DNA from: JBPOJN01 sp052033505
Lineage (GTDB): Bacteria > UBA10199 > JACPAL01 > GCA-016699445
NCBI GenBank assembly: GCA_052033505.1
Contig: JBPOJN010000023.1
Span: forward strand, 1 to 12,958
Reading direction: 5' to 3'
DNA: 12,958 bases
Position 1 is the stretch's first letter. Every line of letters starts with the position of its first letter. Positions 1-6,201 of the stretch are shown here, in pieces. The position numbers and the translations under genes are program-made. The notes beneath the pieces were generated by a model. That model was not told where the DNA came from. It did not search any database and was given only the letters and a program-made list of their open reading frames with translations.

Positions 1-104
1 TCCTGCCCGAAGATCCGAAGGCGCCGCACGTAGGATGGAAATATTTCAAGACGAACCGGCGCGACGCGGTGAAAAAACTCTGGAAACGGCTGACGAGTTT
101 TTAA
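1..104 (+). CDS. 3' end of an unrecognised gene (partial)
   Basis: An open frame enters from the left edge (codons starting at base 3) and ends with TAA at 102-104. It encodes about 33 residues ending in ...KKLWKRLTSF. The tail is basic and rich in Lys, Arg and Trp. The other two forward frames either stop early or run through the A-rich intergenic stretch, which makes this frame the most natural one. I do not recognise the family from so short a piece, and it could be non-coding. Confidence 0.4.
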   Translation, partial: LPEDPKAPHVGWKYFKTNRRDAVKKLWKRLTSF

Positions 105-168
105 AAAGTTTCAAAAAAGTTTCAAAAATTACGCAACCTTACAGAAATAAAAACGACGTAATCAGACT

Positions 169-750
169 ATGAGAATCGTCGGACTGCCTCAGGTGAAATT
201 CCAAAAAATCATGGCCATCAGCTGTATCGCGGGGGAATTGAAACCCTATCAAGTTCTGTCATCCGTACTTGCCGGTCAGGATATCGGTTTCGTGAATCAT
301 TTTCCGGGTACGGTTATTCCGAGGCCTCATGTGGCCGAATCTTCTCTTCTCAGAACGACCCTGGAAGTGGCGCTCGCCAATGCAGTTGCAGATATTTTCG
401 TGATCGGTCACGCCGCATGTAAGGCGTTGACGAGATTGACACAAATGCCTGTGGATGCCGGGCCGCCGGAGAGTGTTTTGGATGAATGGTTGACCGCCCA
501 TGCGCCTACGATCCAGCAATTGATGGAAGAAGAACATTCTCAGCTCTCTACGGAAAATTACGTCAGTCATGTATCTTGGAAAAATGTGCCGTTTCAGATG
601 AGTCGGTTACGAGAATATACGCAAATTTCGGAGGCTATGACTCAAGGAGTCTTGAGAGTCCATGGTTTGTGGGTGGATGACCTGCAACAGGTCGCCTATT
701 ATATCAGCCCGGCTATTTCGCCAACCCTTCTTCTTTCCAAACTTTTTTGA
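169..750 (+). CDS. Beta-carbonic anhydrase-like protein lacking the Asp-Arg dyad
   Basis: The 193-residue protein has the layout of a compact beta-carbonic anhydrase, the zinc enzyme that interconverts CO2 and bicarbonate. Strand 1 ends in Cys19. A LEVALAN helix (65-71) follows, then the strand DIFVIGHAAC with His81 and Cys84 (the HxxC zinc pair). Near the C-terminus an NVPFQMSRLREY helix and a VHGLWVDDLQQV hairpin match the family. The usual CxDxR motif reads C-I-A-G-E, so the Asp and Arg of the catalytic dyad are missing while all three protein zinc ligands remain. It may be an inactive or repurposed relative. The ATG at 169 has no clear Shine-Dalgarno site, but starting at Met15 would cut into the zinc-bearing strand. 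Its last 38 bases overlap the convergent GST gene. The fold call is fairly sure; activity is doubtful. Confidence 0.75.
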   Translation: MRIVGLPQVKFQKIMAISCIAGELKPYQVLSSVLAGQDIGFVNHFPGTVIPRPHVAESSLLRTTLEVALANAVADIFVIGHAACKALTRLTQMPVDAGPPESVLDEWLTAHAPTIQQLMEEEHSQLSTENYVSHVSWKNVPFQMSRLREYTQISEAMTQGVLRVHGLWVDDLQQVAYYISPAISPTLLLSKLF

Positions 751-1336
751 CCGCCGGTCTTTCGGCGACGCGCGCGAGATAAATCTTCAAGTTTTTGTAC
801 TCTTCAATCGAAATTCCGACCCATTGCGTCCAATTCACCACGACGAACGCGTAGGCGTCCGCTACGGTGAATGTTTTGCCCGTGAGGTAGTCTTTTCCAG
901 TCAGATTTTTATCGAGGAACGACAGGTAGCCTTTGACTTCGCCGGTGGCCCAGGTGCGGACGGCGTGTTGGACGTTTTTATCTGGGGAGATGCGTTCGAG
1001 TGCGAAGAGAGGGCTGAAAGCTTTGTGAAGATCCGAACACACAAACGAGAGCCAATTCATCACAGTAGCGCGTTCCAGCGTCCCCGTCGGAGGCAGGAGG
1101 CCTTTCTCCGGTGCTTGATCGGCAATATGAGTGTGGATTGCGATGTTTTGCGTGAGCGTCGTGCCGTTGTCCGTCTTCAAGACGGGAAGAGTGCCTAAAG
1201 GGTTTAGTTGGGCTACTTCTTCGGTGGCGCCAGGCTTGTCCCAATCCACTTCCGTCGCTTCGTATTTCAATCCCGATTCTTCGAGCGTGATATGGCACGA
1301 GGTCGAGCAGGATCCTGCGGAATAAAATAGTTTCAT
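713..1336 (-). CDS. Beta-class glutathione S-transferase
   Basis: This 207-residue cytosolic protein is a typical beta-class GST, which conjugates or transfers glutathione in detoxification and disulfide chemistry. The N-terminal thioredoxin-like domain starts MKLFYSAGSC with Cys10, the residue that forms a mixed disulfide with glutathione in this class. It continues with LNPLGTLPVL (44-53, cis-Pro51) and the Q63-N64-I-A-I segment where Glu/Gln-Ser usually binds glutathione. The helical C-terminal domain has LHKAFSPLF with His104 (equivalent to His106 of E. coli GST), then GKDYLTGKTFTVADAYAF, the N-capping/hydrophobic staple motif, and ends RVAERPAVKKVWKEEGL. Length is normal. An AAGGAG Shine-Dalgarno site lies about 6 bases before the ATG. 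It is convergent with the carbonic anhydrase-like gene (38-bp tail overlap). Substrate cannot be inferred. Confidence 0.93.
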   Translation of the reverse strand: MKLFYSAGSCSTSCHITLEESGLKYEATEVDWDKPGATEEVAQLNPLGTLPVLKTDNGTTLTQNIAIHTHIADQAPEKGLLPPTGTLERATVMNWLSFVCSDLHKAFSPLFALERISPDKNVQHAVRTWATGEVKGYLSFLDKNLTGKDYLTGKTFTVADAYAFVVVNWTQWVGISIEEYKNLKIYLARVAERPAVKKVWKEEGLAK

Positions 1337-1372
1337 AAAGTCTCCTTAAACAGTTTGAGAATTCTTCTTCGC

Positions 1373-1401
1373 CCTATAGCGCGCCCGTAATCTTCGAACA
1401 A
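1373..1401 (-). promoter_or_regulatory. Candidate promoter for the GST gene
   Basis: On the minus strand TTGTTC (1396-1401) and TATAGG (1373-1378) are separated by 17 bases and lie 37 bases upstream of the GST start codon. The -10 box matches four of six consensus positions and the -35 box matches the first three. It is plausible as a sigma70-type promoter but unproven; the gene could also be read from the small gene upstream. Confidence 0.35.
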
Positions 1402-1446
1402 TACCAAAGAGTCAAAGAACGGAAGATGCCCCGGGCCAAGACCTTT

Positions 1447-1647
1447 TTACGATTCCTGAATAAGAGTGCGTTCGGCTAAAGCGATGGCCTTGGCTTCGTC
1501 TATGACTTCCCTGGCTTCGCGTTCGCCTTGGGCCGGCAGAAGGCGCGTGGAATGCCGGACGATGTACATGAGGTTGTGAGCGCTTAAATTCGGATTGATG
1601 GCCAAGAGTTTTTTGATGAGGCCGCCGACCGATATGAAGTTTTCCAA
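1447..1647 (-). CDS. Small hypothetical protein (66 aa)
   Basis: The frame encodes 66 residues from a TTG at 1645-1647, preceded by a GAAGGG Shine-Dalgarno-like element about 10-11 bases upstream. The only internal ATG (Met27) would leave a very short product. The sequence is mainly helical in character, with a hydrophobic N-terminal half (FISVGGLIKKLLAI) and a charged Glu/Arg/Ala-rich C-terminal helix (EREAREVIDEAKAIALAERT). No family is recognised and no signal peptide or catalytic motif is visible. It lies 110 bases upstream of the GST gene on the same strand and diverges from the broken dioxygenase gene. It is probably real because of the ribosome-binding site and the coding-like composition, but the start is uncertain. 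Confidence 0.5.
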   Translation of the reverse strand: MENFISVGGLIKKLLAINPNLSAHNLMYIVRHSTRLLPAQGEREAREVIDEAKAIALAERTLIQES

Positions 1648-1668
1648 AGATTACGACCCTTCTTAAGA

Positions 1669-1700
1669 GTTTGCTTTCCTACCCGTAAGGCAAACGTTTG
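1669..1700. promoter_or_regulatory. Inverted-repeat cluster between divergent genes
   Basis: GTTTGC (1669-1674) is inverted as GCAAAC (1690-1695). The latter overlaps a perfect 10-bp palindrome CAAACGTTTG (1691-1700). The cluster lies between the divergent 66-aa gene and the dioxygenase remnant, which is where an operator would be expected. No regulator gene is adjacent, so this is only a candidate site. Confidence 0.25.
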
Positions 1701-1756
1701 GAAATGAGTTTTAAGGATAGCGTGCCTGGCGCATAGATGTTTGATACAGGATCTCC

Positions 1757-2157
1757 ATGAAACGTAAGCCCGCGATTTTTCTAGGCCACGGAAATCCCAT
1801 GAATGCGGTCTCCGTGAATGCCTACACGCAAACCTGGCGAGCGTTAGGCAAATCGCTCCCCCGCCCGAAAGCGATCCTAGCCATCTCCGCGCTTGGGGCC
1901 AGCACCGCGTCGCCCCCTTCGACTGGGCCGTGCGTTTTGAAGAACTCGTGAAGTCTCTGATGCTTTCCGGAAAAGAAGCCGCTTTGGTGGATTACGAAAG
2001 CCTAGGCAAAGACGCGTTGCTCTCCGCGCCTACGCCGGATCATTTTTTGCCGCTTTTGTACGTGCTGGGGACCCGGCACGCTGAGGAGGGCGTTACGTTT
2101 CCGGTGACGGGGATTGATGGTGGATCGATTTCGATGTTGGGGGTGAGGGTGGGGTAG
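1757..2157 (+). pseudogene. ygiD: LigB/YgiD-type 4,5-DOPA extradiol dioxygenase, internal deletion
   Basis: The ATG at 1757, with AGGA five bases upstream, opens the characteristic YgiD N-terminus (KRKPAIFLGHGNPMNAV...TWRALGKSLPRPKAILAIS). Near 1886-1891 the homology jumps to a different frame. From there it reads AWGQHRVAPFDWAVRFEELV...DYESLGKDALLSAPTPDHFLPLLYVLG...GGSISMLGVRVG, the C-terminal part of the same enzyme, ending at TAG 2155-2157. Intact relatives are about 260 residues; only about 44 N-terminal and 89 C-terminal codons remain. About half the enzyme is gone, including the SAHW histidine that follows AIS in relatives and helps bind the metal. Because the two pieces are also out of frame, a functional enzyme is very unlikely. 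The deletion sits just left of the R-M island. Confidence 0.85.
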
Positions 2158-2159
2158 TG

Positions 2160-2204
2160 ACGTGAGATTTCTGATGAATAATATTTAGAAATTCCATCTC
2201 ACGT
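2160..2204. repeat. Palindromic element upstream of hsdM
   Basis: ACGTGAGAT (2160-2168) is exactly inverted as ATCTCACGT (2196-2204), with an inner TTCT/AGAA pairing (2169-2172 / 2187-2190). It starts right after the dioxygenase remnant and its right arm lies in the spacer just upstream of a TATAAT box. No T-run follows, so an operator or recombination/boundary site fits better than a terminator. Confidence 0.45.
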
Positions 2205-2216
2205 GCCACATATAAT
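2188..2216 (+). promoter_or_regulatory. Candidate hsdM promoter
   Basis: A perfect TATAAT lies at 2211-2216, 40 bases before the hsdM ATG. The hexamer 17 bases upstream (GAAATT, 2188-2193) is a poor -35, which suggests dependence on an activator or weak transcription. The right arm of the 9-bp palindrome (2196-2204) occupies the spacer, so a protein bound there would affect initiation. Confidence 0.45.
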
Positions 2217-2256
2217 TCACATTAAATCGACATAGTCCTTTTTGGAGATACCTTTC

Positions 2257-3837
2257 ATGGCCCGAAATAAAGGAAAAGGAAGTGGAAAAGATTCTAAAAA
2301 TTCTTCAGCCACTTTGGGTTTCGAAGCCAAACTTTGGCTCGCCGCCGACAAGCTCCGCAACAACATGGACGCGGCGGAGTACAAGCATGTCGTCCTCGGC
2401 CTGATCTTCCTCAAATACATCTCGGATGCTTTCGAGGAAATGAGATCCAAGCTCCTTGCCGGCAAAGGCGATTACAAAGGTTCCGATCCTGAAGACGCCG
2501 ACGAGTACAAGGCCGAGAACGTTTTTTGGGTACCTAAAGAGGCTCGCTGGTCCCATCTTCAAGCCAATGCCAAACAAGCCAACATCGGCAAACTCGTGGA
2601 TGACGCCATGGTGGCCATTGAACGCGACAACACGCGGCTCAAAGGGGTTCTTCCCAAAGATTACGCACGACCAGCGCTCGACAAGCATCGACTCGGAGAA
2701 CTCATCGACCTGATTGGCACCATTGGACTTGGCGACAAGGAAAACCGCTCTAAAGACATCCTCGGCCGAGTTTACGAATATTTCCTCACCCAATTTGCCA
2801 GCGCCGAAGGCAAGAACGGCGGACAGTTCTACACTCCCAACTGCATCGTCCGCCTTCTCGTCGCCATGCTCAGCCCCTACAAAGGTCGCATTTATGACCC
2901 TTGCTGCGGCTCCGGTGGCATGTTCGTGCAGTCGGAAAAATTCGTCCTCGAACACGGCGGCCGCCTGGGCGACATTTCCATCTATGGCCAAGAAAGCAAT
3001 GCCACGACGCGCCGTCTGGCCCTCATGAATCTCGCCATCCGCGGCATCGAGGCCGACTTCGGCTCGGAACATGCGGATACGTTCCGGCGGGACCTGCATA
3101 AAGATCTCAAGGCCCAGTTCGTATTAGCCAATCCTCCCTTCAATGACTCCGATTGGCACCGCATTGACGATGATGTCCGCTGGAAATACGGCCTTCCGCC
3201 CAAGGGCAATGCGAACTTCGCGTGGGTTCAGCATTTCGTCCACCACTTGGCTCCCGACGGCATGGCCGGTTTCGTTCTCGCCAACGGCAGCATGTCTTCG
3301 AATCAATCCGGTGAAGGAGACATCCGAAAGGCCCTCATTGAAGCCGACTTGGTCGACTGCATGGTGGCATTGCCGGGTCAGCTCTTTTACTCCACGCAAA
3401 TTCCCGTCTGTCTGTGGTTCCTCACGAAGAACAAGAACGACGGCAAGCGTCGCGATCGCCGCAAACAGACCCTCTTCATCGACGCGCGGAAGATGGGAAC
3501 CCTCATTGATCGCGTTCACCGCGAATTGACCGATGCCGATATCGAGAAGATCGTAGCGACCTATCACGCCTGGAGGGGCGACAAAGGCGCCGGTAAGTTC
3601 GAAGACGTTGCTGGCTTTGCCAAGTCCGCCGCTACCGCTGATATTGCCTCACATGGATATGTTCTCACTCCTGGCCGTTATGTGGGAACCGAGGCTGCCG
3701 AAGAAGATAGCGAGCCTTTTGAGGAGAAGATGAAGAGGCTGACTCTTCAATTAGAGCAACAGTTTGCTGAATCAAAACGGTTGGAAAGTGTCATCAGAGA
3801 GAACTTGAAAATGCTTGGTTTCAGCATGACGAGATAA
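2257..3837 (+). CDS. hsdM: Type I restriction-modification methyltransferase subunit HsdM
   Basis: This 526-residue protein is the N6-adenine methyltransferase subunit. With HsdS it methylates the recognition site; with HsdS and HsdR it forms the restriction complex. The N-terminal HsdM_N helical domain (about 15-140) contains LWLAADKLRNNMDAAEYKHVVLGLIFLKYISDAFEE. The N6_Mtase domain carries GQFYTP (189-194), the AdoMet-binding DPCCGSGG (214-221) and the catalytic NPPF (292-295). A charged coiled-coil-like C-terminus (EEKMKRL...QQFAESKRLESVIRENLKMLGF) is normal for the family. The ATG at 2257 is chosen over an in-frame TTG at 2242, because GGAG at 2245-2248 sits 8 bases before the ATG and lies inside the TTG-started frame. 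Its length resembles EcoR124I-type HsdM. A terminator follows, separating it from the downstream genes. No damage is visible. Confidence 0.97.
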   Translation: MARNKGKGSGKDSKNSSATLGFEAKLWLAADKLRNNMDAAEYKHVVLGLIFLKYISDAFEEMRSKLLAGKGDYKGSDPEDADEYKAENVFWVPKEARWSHLQANAKQANIGKLVDDAMVAIERDNTRLKGVLPKDYARPALDKHRLGELIDLIGTIGLGDKENRSKDILGRVYEYFLTQFASAEGKNGGQFYTPNCIVRLLVAMLSPYKGRIYDPCCGSGGMFVQSEKFVLEHGGRLGDISIYGQESNATTRRLALMNLAIRGIEADFGSEHADTFRRDLHKDLKAQFVLANPPFNDSDWHRIDDDVRWKYGLPPKGNANFAWVQHFVHHLAPDGMAGFVLANGSMSSNQSGEGDIRKALIEADLVDCMVALPGQLFYSTQIPVCLWFLTKNKNDGKRRDRRKQTLFIDARKMGTLIDRVHRELTDADIEKIVATYHAWRGDKGAGKFEDVAGFAKSAATADIASHGYVLTPGRYVGTEAAEEDSEPFEEKMKRLTLQLEQQFAESKRLESVIRENLKMLGFSMTR

Positions 3838-3851
3838 AAGGTGCTCACCAG

Positions 3852-3865
3852 ATGAACTTGTTCAT
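3852..3865 (+). repeat. Small hairpin between hsdM and the terminator
   Basis: ATGAA (3852-3856) and TTCAT (3861-3865) flank a CTTG loop; the palindrome extends to ATGAAC/GTTCAT. It lies 14 bases after the hsdM stop and could be part of a larger folded RNA or simply chance. Confidence 0.25.
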
Positions 3866-3959
3866 TGACCAACTTTCTCAATCAGATTACTCTTTTCTCA
3901 GTACACCCGCTGGGCCTCTGCCGCAAGGCAAGCTATCTCTCAGCGGGTTTTTCTTTTTT
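3865..3959 (+). ncRNA. Candidate small structured RNA upstream of the Abi/HEPN gene
   Basis: TTGACC (3865-3870) could act as a -35, with a weak -10 around 3886-3893 (ATTACT/TACTCT), giving a start near 3900. The RNA would be about 60 nt: an outer 8-bp stem (3905-3912 with 3941-3948) enclosing an inner TGCC-GCAA-GGCA hairpin with a GNRA tetraloop (3919-3930), ending in a U-tract. Abi_2/AbiF genes are known to have structured RNAs immediately upstream (the abiF RNA motif, from memory), and the HEPN gene starts 12 bases after this element. The alternative is a plain hsdM terminator. The structure is seen directly; the ncRNA role is inference. Confidence 0.4.
3905..3959 (+). terminator. Intrinsic terminator (possible attenuator) between hsdM and abi
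   Basis: ACCCGCTG (3905-3912) is exactly inverted as CAGCGGGT (3941-3948), extendable by a G-U and a G-C pair. The U-tract TTTTTCTTTTTT runs from 3948 to 3959. The loop holds a nested TGCC/GGCA hairpin. The abi Shine-Dalgarno site starts at 3960, so no promoter fits between the terminator and abi. Confidence 0.85.
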
Positions 3960-3970
3960 AAGGGGGCATC

Positions 3971-4879
3971 GTGAAGTTTACCAAACCCCCGCTTACCTTT
4001 GAACAACAAGCAGATCTTTTAATCCGTCGCGGTATGACCGGTGATCGTTCGTTGATGATCGAGCGTCTCGCCAGTGTGAATTATTATCGCTTAAGTGGAT
4101 ATTGGTTTCCCTTTCGTAGACCGGGCGAGGATGGTTTTGTTCCGGGGACCACCTTTGAAAAAATTTGGGAGCGCTATGTCTTTGATCGTCAGCTGCGATT
4201 GTTGGTCATGGACGCTATTGAGCGCATCGAAATTGCCGTTCGAGATCAACTGTCCTACCACCATGTCCATCTTTACGGCCCTTTTGCCTACGTTGAAGAT
4301 GCCAGTTCGCTTCCCAAGCAGAATCAACGCGACCGTGAAAAATTTCTAATTAGTATCAAGGAGGAGACGCAACGCAGCCGCGAGAAGTTTGTTACTTCGT
4401 TTTTTGAGAAATATGGTGATCAGAACAAAGATTTGCCCCTGTGGATGGCGTCCGAGATCATGTCGTTCGGCACCTTGCTGACTTTTTTCCGTGGTGCCTC
4501 CAACCAAATCAAGAAAGCGGTCGCAAACCACTTCGAGATGCCTTCAACCGTTTTCGAATCGTGGCTTCTGGCTTTAAATACGATTCGTAATATCTGCGCC
4601 CATCACAGCCGCCTTTGGAATCGCGAAATCGGGGTGAAACCGAGGATCCCATGGGAAGCTGACTATCCCGAATGGCATAAGCCGGAACCGATCAGTAACA
4701 ATCGGTTATTCTGCATCCTGACTATTTGCATTTATTGCCTGGAAAAAGTCGCTCCTCAGAGCGCTTGGGCGTCAAGGCTTATCGGACATTTGCGAAGTCA
4801 TCCCCAGGTTCCTTTGAAGGCCATGGGCTTTCCTAATAGTTGGGAAGAATCGCCAATTTGGAAGAGGGGGGCGATGTGA
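3971..4879 (+). CDS. Abi_2/AbiF-like abortive infection protein with HEPN motifs
   Basis: The 302-residue protein starts with GTG, with AAGGGGG four bases upstream. It matches the Abi_2 family: an N-terminal LTFEQQADLLIRRGM...LASVNYYRLSGYWFPF block, then FVPGTTFEKIWERYVFDRQLRLLVMDAIERIEIAVRDQLSYHH. The C-terminal SWLLALNTIRNICAHHSRLWNR contains Arg206-Asn207-x3-His211, the canonical HEPN ribonuclease signature. A second Arg91...His97 (Rx5H) may be a second, looser HEPN-type motif. Members act in phage abortive infection, probably by cutting RNA. Its position between hsdM and hsdS, with a structured RNA just upstream and a 4-base stop/start overlap with hsdS, suggests it is co-expressed with the R-M system and held inactive by the RNA or by the R-M complex. 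The family call is strong; target and trigger are unknown. Confidence 0.88.
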   Translation: MKFTKPPLTFEQQADLLIRRGMTGDRSLMIERLASVNYYRLSGYWFPFRRPGEDGFVPGTTFEKIWERYVFDRQLRLLVMDAIERIEIAVRDQLSYHHVHLYGPFAYVEDASSLPKQNQRDREKFLISIKEETQRSREKFVTSFFEKYGDQNKDLPLWMASEIMSFGTLLTFFRGASNQIKKAVANHFEMPSTVFESWLLALNTIRNICAHHSRLWNREIGVKPRIPWEADYPEWHKPEPISNNRLFCILTICIYCLEKVAPQSAWASRLIGHLRSHPQVPLKAMGFPNSWEESPIWKRGAM

Positions 4880-6201
4880 GTAGACAAAAGATGCATTTTG
4901 AGGAGCTTAGATATGAGGGGGAAGCTAATATTCAGCTTGGTGATGTGTGTTCAAAGATAGGCAGTGGAGCAACGCCGCGCGGTGGCAAAGATGCGTATAA
5001 AGGAGGGCCCACTGCACTTATACGTAGCCAGAATGTCTACAACGAGGGTTTCCATCGTGATGGTCTTGTTTACATTGATGAGGATCAATCGGCGGAACTT
5101 CAAAACGTAGAAGTTCAGGCAAGCGATGTCTTGTTAAATATCACCGGTGATTCAGTTGCTCGTTGCTGCCAGGTAGCTAACGATGTTTTACCCGCTAGGG
5201 TAAACCAACATGTCGCAATTGTCCGGCCTCAACCTGCTATTCTAGATGCTAGGTTTCTTCGTTACGTTTTGATTTCACATGATTACCAGTCTCGTTTGCT
5301 GACATTGGCTTCAGCTGGTGCCACACGCCCCGCTCTAACAAAGACGATGATTGAACAGTTGGATGTTCCTGTACCACCCCTCCCCGAACAAAAAGCCATT
5401 GCCCACATCCTCGGCACGCTGGACGACAAGATCGAGTTGAACCGGCGGATGAATGCGACGCTGGAGGCGATGGCGCGGGCGCTGTTTCAGAGTTGGTTTG
5501 TGGATTTTGATCCGGTGAGAGCGAAGGTGGATAGGAGGAAGCCGGGTGGGCTTGATCCTGAAACAGCTGCTCTTTTTCCATCGGGCTTTTCTGAATCCGA
5601 GATCGGCCCAATTCCAAAAGGGTGGGATGTAAAGCCGATGTCTGAGGTCATCGAGGTGAACCCACGACGTATATTGAGGAATGGAGAAGTCGCACCTTAC
5701 CTCGATATGAAAAATATGCCGACTCAAGGTCATGCGGCTGATGAAATCTGTGATCGGGAGTTCAATTCTGGAAGCAAATTTCAAAATGGAGACACTCTCC
5801 TTGCCCGCATCACGCCATGTCTTGAAAACGGCAAGTCTGCCTTTGTTGATTTCCTTGCAGATGGCCAAGTTGGTTGGGGATCGACAGAATATATTGTCTT
5901 CGCCCCTAAGTCGCCACTAACGCCAGAGTTTAGCTATTATCTCGCTCGATCGGATGCTCTTAGAGACCATGCCATCCAAAACATGACTGGGACTAGCGGC
6001 CGTCAACGTGTTCCGTCCGACTGCTTTAGTCAGTTTCAGCTAGCAGTCCCATCCGATAAAATTGCGAAACGCTTCGGCGAAATTACGAAAGCGTGGATGA
6101 TAAGAATTCATGCCAACATTGAGCAATCCCGTACCCTAGCCACCCTGCGCGACACGCTGTTGCCGAAGTTGCTGAGCGGAGAAGTGAGAGCTCACTCATG
6201 A
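4876..6201 (+). CDS. hsdS: Type I restriction-modification specificity subunit HsdS
   Basis: HsdS chooses the bipartite DNA target for the methylase and the endonuclease. The 441-residue protein has two target-recognition domains: TRD1 at roughly 10-165 (starting IQLGDVCSKIGSGATPRGG) and TRD2 at roughly 245-395 (starting IPKGWDVKPMSEVIEVN). They are separated by a conserved helical spacer beginning VPPLPEQKAIAHILGTLDDKIELNRRMN (166 onward). A second conserved region closes the protein (IEQSRTLATLRDTLLPKLLSGEV). GTG at 4876 is taken as the start: it overlaps the abi TGA as GTGA and has a G-rich ribosome-binding site just upstream. A TTG at 4840 lies inside abi and is less likely. The spacer DNA is visibly more GC-rich than either TRD, fitting TRD exchange by recombination. 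The recognition sequence cannot be read off. Confidence 0.96.
   Translation: MSRQKMHFEELRYEGEANIQLGDVCSKIGSGATPRGGKDAYKGGPTALIRSQNVYNEGFHRDGLVYIDEDQSAELQNVEVQASDVLLNITGDSVARCCQVANDVLPARVNQHVAIVRPQPAILDARFLRYVLISHDYQSRLLTLASAGATRPALTKTMIEQLDVPVPPLPEQKAIAHILGTLDDKIELNRRMNATLEAMARALFQSWFVDFDPVRAKVDRRKPGGLDPETAALFPSGFSESEIGPIPKGWDVKPMSEVIEVNPRRILRNGEVAPYLDMKNMPTQGHAADEICDREFNSGSKFQNGDTLLARITPCLENGKSAFVDFLADGQVGWGSTEYIVFAPKSPLTPEFSYYLARSDALRDHAIQNMTGTSGRQRVPSDCFSQFQLAVPSDKIAKRFGEITKAWMIRIHANIEQSRTLATLRDTLLPKLLSGEVRAHS

Noticed and set aside
104..130. Tandem A-rich repeat (AAAAAGTTTCA twice) upstream of the carbonic anhydrase-like gene
   Set aside because: Only two short A/T-rich copies; it is probably simple-sequence drift, with no paired promoter boxes in sensible spacing.
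662..1198. 178-codon forward frame antisense to the GST gene
   Set aside because: The GST on the opposite strand has catalytic residues, full length and a good Shine-Dalgarno site; this frame is its shadow.
2160..2204. Possible CRISPR or mobile-element end at the left border of the R-M island
   Set aside because: There is only one inverted pair, with no repeat-spacer periodicity, no transposase or integrase gene in the window and no matching copy seen at the right border.
2305..3099. Long open frame (264 codons) on the minus strand inside hsdM
   Set aside because: It lies wholly antisense to a clear methyltransferase gene, has no recognisable domain and its openness follows from the codon bias of hsdM.
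5095..5116. 7-bp inverted repeat GAACTTC/GAAGTTC in TRD1 of hsdS
   Set aside because: Seven base pairs with an 8-base loop is within what is expected by chance in this length of sequence, and nothing around it suggests a function.
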